Below, one piece after another: positions 6,949-16,020 of a stretch of DNA of 18,995 nt. This DNA comes from an uncultured Christensenella sp. (GTDB taxonomy: Bacteria; Bacillota; Clostridia; Christensenellales; UBA1242). Position numbers and translations under genes: made by a program. Positions within the stretch are counted from its first letter, which is position 1, and each line of letters begins with the position of its first letter. Below the pieces are notes generated by a model, which did no database searches, was not told the DNA's origin, and saw only the letters and a program-made list of their open reading frames with translations. Where the stretch lies: positions 1 to 18,995 of the forward strand of contig CASEYA010000009.1 of assembly GCA_949291975.1 (NCBI GenBank), given 5' to 3'.

Positions 6949-8584
6949 TATTTTTGACTTTTCCAACTGGCACTTTTATATAGCAATTATGCTTTCTTTT
7001 CTTAATGCTGTGCTTTTGTGTTTGGAAGGTTATAAATTTATGCAAATAATTCAACTCAGCGGATATCACATCCGTGGGTATTTTGATTGGCTTAGAAATA
7101 CTAGGGCAAAATATTTTGTTCGAATTTTAATGCTTGTGCTTCTTAGCTGTGCTGGTATAATTGTTACAAATGTTATCTTTGATGCGTTTGCAGAACCTTA
7201 TTCAAACTATCTTTCATATTTGGGACTAATATTCTATTTGCTATTTTCAATTATTTTTATCAAGGTTATGTATGACAGTCCAAAGAAAACCCCGCTGAAA
7301 ATGACCTCACGAATGGCAAGAAGCATGATTGTGCTTTTCATTCTTTGCCTTTTGTTTTCATTTGGTTTAATTTTGCTTTCTTCAATGTTTATTGACATTT
7401 TTAGATTTGGAGCTATTGCTTTAACGCCACTTTTACTTCCAATTCTTGTTCCGCTTGCTCATATTCTTTTAAAGCCAATTGAAAAACTTATTAACCTAAG
7501 TTATATCAAAAAAGCAAAGAAAAAACTTAAAACATTTCAGAATTTAATAAAGATAGGCATAACTGGAAGTTTTGGCAAAACAAGTGTAAAGAATGATTTG
7601 ACAACAATTCTAAGTGAGAAATACAGCGTTTGTGCAACTCCGCTTAACTATAACACACCAATGGGTTTGACTAAAACAATTCTAGAAAACCTTGTTTCTG
7701 TCAATCAAGTTTTAATTGCTGAAATGGGTGCCAGACAGTCGGGCGATATTTTGGAACTTTGCAAGATTGTTGAGCCAAACTATGCAATTGTAACATCAGT
7801 TGGAGAACAGCACATGGCAACTTTTGGCTCGCTTGAAAATGTAAAAAGAACAAAAGCAGAACTTCCAAACTTTTTAAAAGAAAATGATTTTTGTGTTTTT
7901 AATAAAGACAACAAACAAGTTTTTGAAATTTCCGAGCAGGCTAAGTGTGAAAAGAAACTTATTTCCACAAACAGCATTGCTGATGTTTACGCAAAAAACA
8001 TCAAAACAACGGAAAGCGGGACAACATTTACTCTTTGTATGTCAAACAGGGAATATCAAGTTGAAACAAAACTTTTGGGATTGCATAATGTAACCAATCT
8101 TCTGCTTTGCGTTCCACTTGCTCAAAAACTTGGGCTTACTGATGAAGAGATTTTGCGTGGAATTGAAAAAGTTAAACCAACAAAGCACAGGCTTGAACTC
8201 ATTCATGCGCAAAATGATGTTCTCATTCTTGATGATACCTATAATGCCAGTATCGAGGGAAGTCAGTGTGCATTGGAAGTTTTAAGCATGTTTAAAAAGA
8301 GAAGAAAAATTGTAATAACTCCAGGTCTTGTTGAACTTGGAGATATGGAGCGACTTGCTAACTATGAATTTGCTGAAAGAATGGCAAAAATTGCAGACTT
8401 TGTTATCATAGTAAATCAAACAAATTTACTTGCAATAAAACAAGGGCTTGTTGACAGTGGTTTTGAGGAAAGTAAAATTTATGCTGTGGACAGCGTAAGT
8501 GAAGCACAAAAAATTTTAGAAACACTGCTTAAAAACGGAGATATCATTCTTTGGGAAAATGATTTGCCAGATAATTACACCTAA
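6941..8584 (+). CDS. Membrane-anchored MurF-like Mur ligase
   Basis: An ATP-dependent Mur ligase, probably adding D-Ala-D-Ala to a muramyl-peptide precursor. Residues 1 to about 180 hold five predicted membrane helices (near 12-31, 58-80, 88-110, 128-150 and 153-177), followed by basic KKAKKKLK (190-197), which puts the catalytic part in the cytoplasm. The ligase then starts directly with the ATP loop ITGSFGKTS (207-215). Next come NYNTPMGL, EMGAR, the HMATFGSLENVKRTKAE block (with the Lys carbamylated in Mur ligases), a KHRLE segment and the MurF-like DDTYNAS. The usual MurF N-terminal domain that binds UDP-MurNAc is missing; the membrane region takes its place. The C-terminus ends in LWENDLPDNYT instead of the typical KGS motif. 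GGAGG (6932-6936) precedes ATG 6941, which overlaps the hydrolase gene. A terminator follows, then ddl. Confidence 0.9.
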   Translation: MIDIFDFSNWHFYIAIMLSFLNAVLLCLEGYKFMQIIQLSGYHIRGYFDWLRNTRAKYFVRILMLVLLSCAGIIVTNVIFDAFAEPYSNYLSYLGLIFYLLFSIIFIKVMYDSPKKTPLKMTSRMARSMIVLFILCLLFSFGLILLSSMFIDIFRFGAIALTPLLLPILVPLAHILLKPIEKLINLSYIKKAKKKLKTFQNLIKIGITGSFGKTSVKNDLTTILSEKYSVCATPLNYNTPMGLTKTILENLVSVNQVLIAEMGARQSGDILELCKIVEPNYAIVTSVGEQHMATFGSLENVKRTKAELPNFLKENDFCVFNKDNKQVFEISEQAKCEKKLISTNSIADVYAKNIKTTESGTTFTLCMSNREYQVETKLLGLHNVTNLLLCVPLAQKLGLTDEEILRGIEKVKPTKHRLELIHAQNDVLILDDTYNASIEGSQCALEVLSMFKKRRKIVITPGLVELGDMERLANYEFAERMAKIADFVIIVNQTNLLAIKQGLVDSGFEESKIYAVDSVSEAQKILETLLKNGDIILWENDLPDNYT

Positions 8585-8614
8585 AATAATGTTAAATGTT
8601 TTTTAGAAAAATTT

Positions 8615-8641
8615 AAAAATCAGCACTGCTGATTTTTATTT
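8615..8641 (+). terminator. Terminator of the rsfS-to-murF-like operon
   Basis: A 10-bp perfect stem (AAAAATCAGC 8615-8624, GCTGATTTTT 8628-8637) with a 3-base loop ACT, followed by ATTTTTAT. It separates the operon from ddl. Confidence 0.87.
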
Positions 8642-8689
8642 TTATCACTTTTATTTTTTCTGTTTCATATATTCTATCAAGGGGAAAAT

Positions 8690-9811
8690 ATGAAAAACAT
8701 AGCAGTAATTTTTGGTGGAAAAAGTGTTGAACACGACATTTCCATTTTAACTGGTTTGCAAGTTATGGCAAATCTAGATAGAAAATATAAAATTATTCCA
8801 ATCTATATCACAAGGCAAGGGCAGTGGTGCTCTGGGGATAAACTAACAAAAAAATCTGCATATATAAACTTTACCACATCGGGTGTGCAGAAATGCTTTT
8901 TTGTGCCTCATTCAAAAAATCTTTTTATAAAAGGTTTGTTAAAAACAAAAAGAATAAAAATTGACTGTGTGGTTCTATCTCTTCACGGTGCGAATGGAGA
9001 AGATGGAAGCGTGCAAGGGCTTTTAGAACTCTGTGAAATTCCATACACAAGTTCGGGCATTTTTGGAAGTAGTATCACAATGGATAAGGTTCAAACAAAA
9101 TTGCTTATGCAACAGTTACAAATAAACACACCCGACTTTTTGTTTTTTTATGATACAGATTGGAGTAAAGATTCAACAGAAATATTAGACAAAATTGAAA
9201 AGAGGTTTCAAAACAATGTTGTGGTAAAGCCTGCTCGTGCGGGTAGCAGTATTGGTGTTGCTAAGTGTGATAATCAAAAGAAAATTGTTGATGCGGTTGA
9301 AACTGCACTTTGTTTTGATAATAAGATTATTGTTGAAGAAAGCATAGAAGATTTTCAAGAGATAAATATTGCTTGTTGTGGCTATCAAGATTTTGTAGAG
9401 GTATCTGCTCTTGAAAGAATTGAAGGGGCAGGCAAACTGCTTGATTTTGATAAAAAATATATCACAGGCACAACGGTAGAGCGTTTTGTAGATTGTAAAT
9501 TAGATAAAAAAGTCAAAGAAGAAATTCAAAACATTGCAAAGAAAATGTTTGTTGCTTGTGAGTGCTTGGGTGTTGTGCGACTTGATTTTTTTGTGAATAA
9601 AAATTCGGTTGTTTTTCTCAATGAAATAAACAACATTCCGGGTTCTTTTGCAAACTATTTGTTCAAAAAACAGACCTTTACTGATTTGCTTAATAAGCTT
9701 ATAAAACTAGCAGAATTCAGACAAAAACAAAGAGAAAAATTAACTTTTTTATATCAGTCAAAAGCACTTCTGTGCTTGGAGGATTTTCCTAACAGTAAAA
9801 TGCATAAATAA
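8690..9811 (+). CDS. ddl: D-alanine--D-alanine ligase
   Basis: ATP-grasp enzyme joining two D-alanines for the end of the peptidoglycan stem peptide; cytoplasmic. At 373 residues it is of DdlA-like length. Motifs: GGKSVEHDIS (9-18), LHGANGEDGSVQG, the ATP-binding KPARAGSSIGV starting at Lys180, and the metal ligands Asp299 (RLDF), Glu312 and Asn314 (EINNIPG). The stretch YITGTTVERF...C before the last third, where the omega-loop Tyr and CPA motif usually sit, is diverged, but the catalytic core looks complete. The start has AGGGGA about 6 bases upstream. It lies just after the MurF-like ligase, which would use its product, but beyond a terminator. A weak TATATT -10 box (8668-8673) has no good -35, so the promoter is uncertain. 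It converges on the HTH gene with a 6-base gap. Confidence 0.97.
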   Translation: MKNIAVIFGGKSVEHDISILTGLQVMANLDRKYKIIPIYITRQGQWCSGDKLTKKSAYINFTTSGVQKCFFVPHSKNLFIKGLLKTKRIKIDCVVLSLHGANGEDGSVQGLLELCEIPYTSSGIFGSSITMDKVQTKLLMQQLQINTPDFLFFYDTDWSKDSTEILDKIEKRFQNNVVVKPARAGSSIGVAKCDNQKKIVDAVETALCFDNKIIVEESIEDFQEINIACCGYQDFVEVSALERIEGAGKLLDFDKKYITGTTVERFVDCKLDKKVKEEIQNIAKKMFVACECLGVVRLDFFVNKNSVVFLNEINNIPGSFANYLFKKQTFTDLLNKLIKLAEFRQKQREKLTFLYQSKALLCLEDFPNSKMHK

Positions 9812-9817
9812 AGAACT

Positions 9818-10153
9818 TTATGTATAATTATTCATTTGAATGTATTCCAATTTATCACACAGCGCTTTTATTTGCGCTGTTTTGTTTTTTTGCTGTTTAC
9901 ACATATAAACCAGCAGGTCAAGTTCTTGTTTTGAAAAATATAGATTATTCAAGGAAAAGTTTTCACTAAGCCCAAGCCCACCACCACGACCAAGAAAACT
10001 TATCACAGGAAATCCACCAAGAGAAAGGTCGTCCACATAGCGATATACCGTTCTTTTGCTGATTTCAAACTTTTCCGCCAGTTTGTCCGCAGTTACTCTT
10101 TTGTGTTGTAAAAGTTCAAGAACAATACCCATTGCAATATAAAGTTTCACCAT
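9818..10153 (-). CDS. Small HTH transcriptional regulator, DeoR/YafY-like, without effector domain
   Basis: A 111-residue DNA-binding protein. Residues of about 5-65 match the HTH_11 winged helix of the DeoR/YafY group: LLQHKRVTADKLAEKFEISK, then KRTVYRYVDDLSLGGFPV and the glycine-rich wing FLGRGGGLGL. Relatives usually continue into a WYL or sugar-phosphate sensor domain of 200 residues or more. Here only about 40 residues follow, probably helical (FSKQELDLLVYMCKQQ), so it is either a naturally short regulator or a remnant. AAAGGAG precedes ATG 10151-10153 by 3 bases and the next codon GTG by 6, so GTG may be the true start. It has its own strong promoter, and palindromes around it suggest autoregulation. 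The last codons overlap the ddl terminator. Confidence 0.85.
   Translation of the reverse strand: MVKLYIAMGIVLELLQHKRVTADKLAEKFEISKRTVYRYVDDLSLGGFPVISFLGRGGGLGLSENFSLNNLYFSKQELDLLVYMCKQQKNKTAQIKALCDKLEYIQMNNYT
9859..9890 (+). terminator. ddl terminator, inside the 3' end of the HTH gene
   Basis: A 7-bp GC-rich stem ACAGCGC/GCGCTGT (9859-9865 and 9874-9880) with an 8-base loop, followed by TTTGTTTTTTT. It lies about 48 bases after the ddl stop, within the convergent minus-strand HTH coding region. Confidence 0.83.
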
Positions 10154-10177
10154 AATCTCCTTTTAAAATTTAAAGGG

Positions 10178-10206
10178 ATTATAACACACAAAAAAGCAAA
10201 AGTCAA
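10178..10206 (-). promoter_or_regulatory. Promoter of the HTH regulator
   Basis: Read on the minus strand: TTGACT (10206-10201), a 17-base spacer ending in TGTGT, and TATAAT (10183-10178). It begins right after the murG stop. A perfect palindrome AACATATGTT (10206-10215) touches the -35 box, and an inverted repeat CCTTT-N8-AAAGG (10159-10176) lies between the -10 box and the start codon. Either could be an operator. Confidence 0.88.
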
Positions 10207-10215
10207 ACATATGTT

Positions 10216-11268
10216 CTAATTTTTTGCGTTTTGTTTTATAATATTAAAAATCTCGTTAAGGCTGTCTTTTTGTGGTGATTTTTGCATATTTCTTTTAATT
10301 GTGTCTTTTTTTAACATCAGTTCTTCAATTTTTTGTTTAAAATTTTCACCATTCAAATTTTCTTCTTCAAGGGTTAGTGCAAAGCCCTCTTTTTCAAAAT
10401 ATTTGGCATTTTGAATTTGGTCGCCACGAGAAATCTTTCTGGAAAGCGGAATTATTAGCATTGGAATTTTTAGCGCCAAAAGTTCAAAAATGGCATTTGA
10501 ACCACCACGGGTAATTGCTAAATCACAAATAGAAAGATAATCTTCAATTTTATCGGTATATTCAATTTGAACATAGTTTGCGTTTTTTATGGTGTCATTT
10601 TTCTTGTTTTTTCCAGTAATGTGAAAGACAAAAAAGTGCTTTGTTAAAAAATCAAGATTGTTCCACACCGCTTGATTGATAATTTGTGAACCTTGACTTC
10701 CACCCATCACAACCAAAACTTTTTTGTTATCAATATTAAATTTTTTTGCAAAGTCTTTATCTCCATGTAAGAGTTCTGTTCGAATAGGAGAGCCAACATA
10801 GACTCCGTTTTTTAAATTTTCAGCAGTTTGCTTAAAGGTTGTGCAGATGACTTTAACACGGTTTTTTGTGATTCTGTTTGCAAGTCCAAGGGTTAAATCG
10901 CTTTCGTGTGAAATAACAGGAATTTTCAAACGGCTTCCAGCCCATACAACAGGAATGGAAACATAGCCACCTTTGCTAAAAATGATATTTGGGCTTTTTT
11001 CCTTTATGATTTTTTTGCACTCAAAATAACTTTTCATCAAAACAAACGGAATTGCAAAGTTCTTAAAGGTAAATTTTCTAATCAGCTTAACAGACCGAAC
11101 AGGAATATATTCAATGTTATGATATTTGGCAATTATATCCTTTTCAACACCGTTTTCACTTCCAATATAAATTATCTTGTCAAAATAGGTTCTCAGCTTG
11201 TCAAGCAGGGCAATATTTCCAAAAACATGGCCAGCGGTGCCACCGCCAGTTAAAATAATTGTTGGCAT
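10216..11268 (-). CDS. murG: Lipid II synthase MurG (GlcNAc transferase)
   Basis: Glycosyltransferase (GT28) that adds GlcNAc from UDP-GlcNAc to lipid I, giving lipid II, at the inner face of the membrane. The length is 350 residues. Motifs: G-loop GGGTAGH (8-14), KGGYVSIPVV (99-108), HESD (121-124, the Staphylococcus/Bacillus version of HEQN), the second loop MGGSQGS, and the UDP-GlcNAc-binding RGGSNAIFELL...PLSRKISRGDQIQNA. These match the Gram-positive cocci/Bacillus branch. AAAGGAG lies 6 bases before ATG (minus strand, 11268). It is divergent from the topoisomerase operon and upstream of the HTH gene on the same strand, away from any ftsW/murD division cluster. No clear terminator separates it from the HTH gene. 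Confidence 0.96.
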   Translation of the reverse strand: MPTIILTGGGTAGHVFGNIALLDKLRTYFDKIIYIGSENGVEKDIIAKYHNIEYIPVRSVKLIRKFTFKNFAIPFVLMKSYFECKKIIKEKSPNIIFSKGGYVSIPVVWAGSRLKIPVISHESDLTLGLANRITKNRVKVICTTFKQTAENLKNGVYVGSPIRTELLHGDKDFAKKFNIDNKKVLVVMGGSQGSQIINQAVWNNLDFLTKHFFVFHITGKNKKNDTIKNANYVQIEYTDKIEDYLSICDLAITRGGSNAIFELLALKIPMLIIPLSRKISRGDQIQNAKYFEKEGFALTLEEENLNGENFKQKIEELMLKKDTIKRNMQKSPQKDSLNEIFNIIKQNAKN

Positions 11269-11346
11269 ATGAACTCCTTTTTGCTTAATTTATGTATATT
11301 TTTTCAAAAATATTTAAAACTTTTAAAAAATTTAGCCTTTTTTCTT

Positions 11347-11375
11347 TTTGCTTTTTTGACAAAATATGATAAAAT
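11347..11375 (+). promoter_or_regulatory. Extended -10 promoter for the topoisomerase operon
   Basis: TTTGCT (11347-11352), a 17-base spacer and the extended -10 TGATAAAAT (11367-11375). A start near 11382 keeps the GGAGGG ribosome binding site (11388-11393) in the mRNA. An overlapping TTGACA (11356-11361) with TATAAT (11381-11386) has a 19-base spacer and would start inside the ribosome binding site, so it is less likely. Confidence 0.6.
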
Positions 11376-11400
11376 AGGAATATAATTGGAGGGCTTTGTT

Positions 11401-13356
11401 TTGGGAAAACATTATGATTCAAAAGATATTGTTGTATTAGAGGGGCTTGATGCTGTTCGTATGCGCCCTGGAATGTATATTGGAACAACAGGGACAAAAG
11501 GACTTCATCATCTTCTTTGGGAGATTGTTGATAACTCAATTGACGAGATTTCAAACGGATTTGGTAACAACATAACGGTTACTCTTTTCAGTGATGGAAG
11601 TGCTCAGGTAGAAGATAATGGGCGAGGTATTCCTGTTGATATTCATCCACAAATGAAAGTATCGGGTGTTGAGGTAGTATTCACTCAGCTTCATGCAGGT
11701 GGAAAGTTTAACAATGAAAACTATGGCTATTCGGGTGGTCTGCACGGTGTTGGTGCTTCTGTTACCAACGCTCTTTCAAGATGGCTTGATGTAAAGGTCT
11801 ATCGTGACGGCAAAGAATATGAAATGCGCTTTGAAAGCATAACAAAAAATGGAAAGATAAGAAGTGGTGCTGTGGTAACTCCACTCAAACAAATTGGAAC
11901 TACAAACAGGTTTGGAACCTGTGTTCGCTTTTTGCCTGATGACCGTGTTTTTGAGGATATCACATTCAGTCATGAGGTTGTGAGCAAACGACTTAGAGAA
12001 CTTGCCTTTTTAAACAAGGGGATTGAAATTGTGCTTGTTGATGAACGCTATATGCGTGGTGGTTCTCCGTCAAGAAAGGTGTTCAAGTTTAACGGTGGAC
12101 TTAAAGATTTTGTTCTCTATTTGAACAATAATCGTGCAGAACACCAAAATCCAATTTATATAAGTGGAAAAAGTGATTTAATAGAACTTGAATGTGCTTT
12201 TCAATATACTTCATCATATACCGAAAATATTTTCAGTTATGTGAACAACATTCCAACAAGTGAGGGTGGAACACATGAAACAGGACTCAAAAGCGCAATC
12301 ACTCGTGCATTTAATGATGTTGCAAGAAGATTGAATTTCTTAAAAGATAAAGAGGAAAATCCGCTTGGGGAAGACTATCGTGAGGGTATGACTGTTGTTC
12401 TTGCAATTAAAATGCGCAATGTTCAGTTTGAAGGGCAGACAAAAACCAAACTTGGAAACCCTGAAATTAAAAACGAAGTTGAAAACATTGTTTATAATCA
12501 ACTTGTTACTGTTTTTGAAAAAAATGAAAACAAAAAAGTGTTGGAACTTGCAGTAAAAAAAGGAAAAGCAGCCGCAAAGGTCCGTGAAGCAGCAAAAAGA
12601 GCAAAGGAAATCACAAGACAGAAAAACAGCATTGAAAACAGTAATCTAATTGGAAAACTTGCTAGCGCAAGCGGAAAAAAGAGCGAACTTAACGAACTTT
12701 TTATTGTTGAGGGTGATAGTGCAGGTGGAAGTGCAAAACAAGCAAGAGACCGTTCTTTTCAGGCAATTTTACCTCTTCGAGGAAAGCCTCTTAACGCCGA
12801 GAAAAAGCGTTTGGCACAGGTGCTTGCAAATGAGGAGATTAGAACAATTATCAGTGCTTTGGGCACAGGTATTGGTGAAGATTTTGACCTTTCAAATCTA
12901 AAATATCACAAGGTAATCATCCTTTCCGATGCCGACCAAGACGGTGCACATATAAGAGCAATTTTGATGACTTTCTTTTTCAGATATATGCGTGGACTTG
13001 TTACTAATGGACATCTCTACATTGGACTGCCTCCACTTTATAAAGTGCAAAAGAAAGACCACGAAGAATATGTTTACAGCGACCAAGAACTGCCAGAAGT
13101 TATAGAAAGGGTTGGAAAAGGCTACTCAATTCAAAGATATAAAGGTTTGGGTGAGATGAACCCAGAACAACTTTGGGATACTACCATGGACCCAGCAAAA
13201 AGAACGCTTGTGCAAGTAAATGTTGAAGACGCTGCAAATGCAGAGCTTATGATAACAACTTGGATGGGTGATGACATTGAGGCAAGAAAAAGTTATATCA
13301 GTGAACATGCAAATTTTAACAAAAAAGATGAGTTTGCTGAGAAGAAAGGACTTTAG
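11401..13356 (+). CDS. gyrB/parE: Type IIA DNA topoisomerase subunit B (GyrB/ParE family)
   Basis: ATPase subunit of an A2B2 type IIA topoisomerase, which passes one DNA duplex through another. The chosen start is TTG 11401, seven bases after GGAGGG (11388-11393); a TTG at 11386 lies before that site. This gives 651 residues. The GHKL ATPase has Glu41 and Asn45 (EIVDNSIDE), DNGRGIP (72-78), LHAGGKF and GGLHGVGAS. The TOPRIM domain has EGDSAGGSA (437-445) and the metal ligands Asp510, 512, 514 (DADQDG), then the C-terminal [14 protein letters not shown]. Gyrase and topoisomerase IV B subunits are hard to separate by eye. ALGTGIG is GyrB-like, while the partner subunit looks like ParC. The stop codon overlaps the ribosome binding site of the A subunit gene. 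Confidence 0.95.
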   Translation: MGKHYDSKDIVVLEGLDAVRMRPGMYIGTTGTKGLHHLLWEIVDNSIDEISNGFGNNITVTLFSDGSAQVEDNGRGIPVDIHPQMKVSGVEVVFTQLHAGGKFNNENYGYSGGLHGVGASVTNALSRWLDVKVYRDGKEYEMRFESITKNGKIRSGAVVTPLKQIGTTNRFGTCVRFLPDDRVFEDITFSHEVVSKRLRELAFLNKGIEIVLVDERYMRGGSPSRKVFKFNGGLKDFVLYLNNNRAEHQNPIYISGKSDLIELECAFQYTSSYTENIFSYVNNIPTSEGGTHETGLKSAITRAFNDVARRLNFLKDKEENPLGEDYREGMTVVLAIKMRNVQFEGQTKTKLGNPEIKNEVENIVYNQLVTVFEKNENKKVLELAVKKGKAAAKVREAAKRAKEITRQKNSIENSNLIGKLASASGKKSELNELFIVEGDSAGGSAKQARDRSFQAILPLRGKPLNAEKKRLAQVLANEEIRTIISALGTGIGEDFDLSNLKYHKVIILSDADQDGAHIRAILMTFFFRYMRGLVTNGHLYIGLPPLYKVQKKDHEEYVYSDQELPEVIERVGKGYSIQRYKGLGEMNPEQLWDTTMDPAKRTLVQVNVEDAANAELMITTWMGDDIEARKSYISEHANFNKKDEFAEKKGL

Positions 13357-13367
13357 GAGGAAATAAC

Positions 13368-15791
13368 TTGGAAGAAAATAACAGCGAAATTGAAAACGAA
13401 ATGAAAAACCAAGGGGGAAAAGTTATTAGCACTTCACTTGATGAAGCGCTTAATAACAGCATGCTTCCTTATAGTGAGTTTGTAATTTTAGACCGTGCTT
13501 TGCCAAGAGTGGAAGATGGACTTAAACCTGTTCAAAGAAGAATTCTTTATTCCATGATGGAACTTGGGCTTGAACCAGATAAACCTTTTAGAAAATCAGC
13601 AAGAATTGTTGGTTATTGTTTGGGACAATATCACCCTCATGGTGATACCTCGGTTTACGATGCAATGGTAAGACTGGCTCAACCTCATAACATGAGTGCA
13701 ATTCTAGTTCAAGGACATGGAAACTTTGGAAGTAACGACGGCGACTCTGCTGCTGCAATGCGTTATACCGAAGCAAGACTTGCTCCGCTTGCTCTTGAAC
13801 TTTTAAGAGATATAGATAAAGACACTGTTCGTTGGGGGCTTAACTTTGATGACTCGTTAAAAGAGCCAGAAATGCTTCCTGGGCGCTTTCCAAATCTTCT
13901 TGTCAATGGTGCTTCTGGAATTGCTGTTGGACTTGCTACAAACATTCCACCACACAACTTAACCGAAGTTATAAATGGTGTGGTTGCCTATATTGACAAC
14001 CCTAATCTTAGTGTTCAAAGTTTGATGCACTATATTCCAGCGCCAGACTTCCCAACTGGTGGCAACATAATTCCTGTTGAGATTGAAAAGGCATATAGCA
14101 CTGGTAAAGGAAAAATCATCATAAGAGCAAAATATCACATCGAGGAAACAAAGGGTGATAAAAAGAACATTGTTATCACTGAATTTCCATATCAGGTAAA
14201 TAAATCTAAACTTTTGCAAGAAATTGCTGCGCTTCGTGAAGAGAAAAAAGGTGTGCTAAGCGATATTTCAGACATTAGAGATGAAAGTGACCGCCAAGGA
14301 ATTCGTGCTGTAATCACAGTAAAAAAAGACGGCAATCCTGAAGCAATCATGAAGGTTTTAATGAAATCAACTGACCTTGAATGCAGTTTTGCAATCAACA
14401 TGGTTGCAATTGCTGATGGAAAACCAAGGGTAATGGGCTTAAAAGAAATTATTTCATATTATGTTGCCTATCAAAAAGATGTGATTTTGCGAAGAAGTAA
14501 ATTTGACCTTCAAGCAGCAAAAAATAGAATGCACATTTTGGAAGGTTTGCTTATAGCAATTCAAAACATTGATGAAGTAATTAAAATCATTAAAACATCA
14601 ACTTCTCCAGTGGATGCAAAGATGAAACTTAAAACACGCTTTTTCCTAAGCGAAGTCCAAGCACAAGCAATTTTGGATATGCGTCTTGCAAGGCTTACCA
14701 ATCTTGAAGTAAACAAAATTACTGATGAAATTGCAGAGTTAAAGATAAAGATAAACTATTTGACAAATGTTATAAACTCTGAAAAAATGCAACTCAACAT
14801 AGTAAAAGAAGAGATAACAGAAATCAAGAAGAAATATGGTTTTGCCAGAAGGTCTACGCTTGTAAGTGAAAAAGAAGCAGATATAACTGAAACAATAAGC
14901 CTTGAAGAACCAAGTGAGGTTTATGTTTGCTTGACAGCACAGGGAAACATTAAAGCGGTTGAGAAAAAGGTTTTTGATGGTGCAAGTAAAATCTTTAAAG
15001 AAGGAACAAAACTCAGTCAGGTGCACACCATTGTTCTTCCAATAACAACAGATAAAAATGTTCTTGTTTTCTCAAACAGTGGTTTTTGTGCTAAGTGTCG
15101 AGTAAAAGATATTCCAATTGTTAAATTTAAAGACAAAGGAATAAGCCCAAAAGAATTGTTTGCTGATTTTGATATGGATGAAAAAATTATAGCCATTCTT
15201 GATGCTGATTTTGGCGAACAATCACTTCTGTTTTTCACTGAGTGCGGTTTTGTTAAGAAAACAGCGTTCAAGGAATATGATGTGCAAAAAAATTATTTCC
15301 AAGCAGTGAAACTAAAAGAAGACGACCAAGTTATTGCAATTTGTTTTGATGAGGTTAACACCGACATGGTATTCTGCACAAAGCAAGGTCAAGTTTTATA
15401 TGCCAAAAAAGATGATGTTCCATTCCAAGGTCGCATCAGTGGTGGTGTGCGAGGGATAAACCTAAACGATAATGACAAGGTAATTTACGCTTCTGTTTGT
15501 AATGATGATGGAGAACTAATTGTCATTTCAAAAATGGGATTTGCAAAGCGTGTGCCAATTTCTCAAATTGACAAGTTGCCAAGATACAGAAAGGGTGTTC
15601 GCCTTATCAGTCTTTCTTCAAATGATTGTGTTCTTTTCTCTTCTCGTTGCACACTTCCTGTTGAAATTGTTTTTGATTTTGACCAGACAATAATGATTAA
15701 CAGTGAAGACATTGCAATTGAAGCAAGAACAACAAAGGGTAAAAAGATAAAAGCAAAGGGAACATTAAAGGGTGCTTTTATTGCAAGTTAA
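13368..15791 (+). CDS. gyrA/parC: Type IIA DNA topoisomerase subunit A (GyrA/ParC family, no GyrA box)
   Basis: DNA-cutting subunit, 807 residues, from TTG 13368 with AGGAGG (13355-13360) 7 bases before it. The winged-helix active site AMRYTEARL holds the catalytic Tyr133. [17 protein letters not shown] carries the region that quinolone drugs bind, with Thr94 where Ser is common. A coiled-coil tower follows, and then a C-terminal beta-pinwheel of about 300 residues with blade repeats such as [13 protein letters not shown] and [10 protein letters not shown]. The GyrA box QRRGGKG, which gyrase needs to wrap DNA and supercoil, is not found; the first blade reads [10 protein letters not shown] there. 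The blade sequences resemble Gram-positive ParC as I recall it, so a topoisomerase IV (decatenating) role is favoured. It is co-transcribed with subunit B. Confidence 0.95.
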   Translation: MEENNSEIENEMKNQGGKVISTSLDEALNNSMLPYSEFVILDRALPRVEDGLKPVQRRILYSMMELGLEPDKPFRKSARIVGYCLGQYHPHGDTSVYDAMVRLAQPHNMSAILVQGHGNFGSNDGDSAAAMRYTEARLAPLALELLRDIDKDTVRWGLNFDDSLKEPEMLPGRFPNLLVNGASGIAVGLATNIPPHNLTEVINGVVAYIDNPNLSVQSLMHYIPAPDFPTGGNIIPVEIEKAYSTGKGKIIIRAKYHIEETKGDKKNIVITEFPYQVNKSKLLQEIAALREEKKGVLSDISDIRDESDRQGIRAVITVKKDGNPEAIMKVLMKSTDLECSFAINMVAIADGKPRVMGLKEIISYYVAYQKDVILRRSKFDLQAAKNRMHILEGLLIAIQNIDEVIKIIKTSTSPVDAKMKLKTRFFLSEVQAQAILDMRLARLTNLEVNKITDEIAELKIKINYLTNVINSEKMQLNIVKEEITEIKKKYGFARRSTLVSEKEADITETISLEEPSEVYVCLTAQGNIKAVEKKVFDGASKIFKEGTKLSQVHTIVLPITTDKNVLVFSNSGFCAKCRVKDIPIVKFKDKGISPKELFADFDMDEKIIAILDADFGEQSLLFFTECGFVKKTAFKEYDVQKNYFQAVKLKEDDQVIAICFDEVNTDMVFCTKQGQVLYAKKDDVPFQGRISGGVRGINLNDNDKVIYASVCNDDGELIVISKMGFAKRVPISQIDKLPRYRKGVRLISLSSNDCVLFSSRCTLPVEIVFDFDQTIMINSEDIAIEARTTKGKKIKAKGTLKGAFIAS

Positions 15792-15819
15792 GATATAATT
15801 TTATTTAAAAAATTTTTTC

Positions 15820-15849
15820 CAAACACTCAGAGATGGGTGTTTGTTTTTT
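15820..15849 (+). terminator. Terminator of the topoisomerase operon
   Basis: A 9-bp stem (15820-15828 with 15835-15843, core AAACAC/GTGTTT, one T-G pair) with a 6-base loop AGAGAT, then TTTTTT, about 28 bases after the stop codon. Confidence 0.87.
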
Positions 15850-15963
15850 ATCATTTTAAATAAATATGTCTTTTTTGTTTTTGTTAAGCATATAGTTATA
15901 AAAAAGTCGTGTGATTTTATTCGACAAAAAATAAAAAAACTTTCTAAAAAATTGCTTTTTTGG

Positions 15964-15992
15964 TTGGTTTAACGCATGGATTTTTTTATAAA
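15964..15992 (+). promoter_or_regulatory. Promoter for the deacetylase/OB-fold operon
   Basis: TTGGTT (15964-15969), a 17-base spacer and TATAAA (15987-15992), about 28 bases before ATG 16021. It fits a vegetative promoter better than a sporulation-type one. A second, weaker TTGTTT-16-TATAAA pair lies about 90 bases upstream. Confidence 0.55.
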
Positions 15993-16020
15993 AACAAATT
16001 AAAATAAAGGTGTATGTAAA

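Noticed and set aside
11381..11400. TATAAT as the topoisomerase -10 box and TTG 11386 as the start codon
   Set aside because: That promoter has a 19-base spacer and would begin transcription inside the ribosome binding site. TTG 11386 lies before GGAGGG, while TTG 11401 is correctly spaced after it.
15905..15945. Possible hairpin GTCG/CGAC upstream of the deacetylase
   Set aside because: Only four base pairs with a 12-base loop and no conserved riboswitch features.
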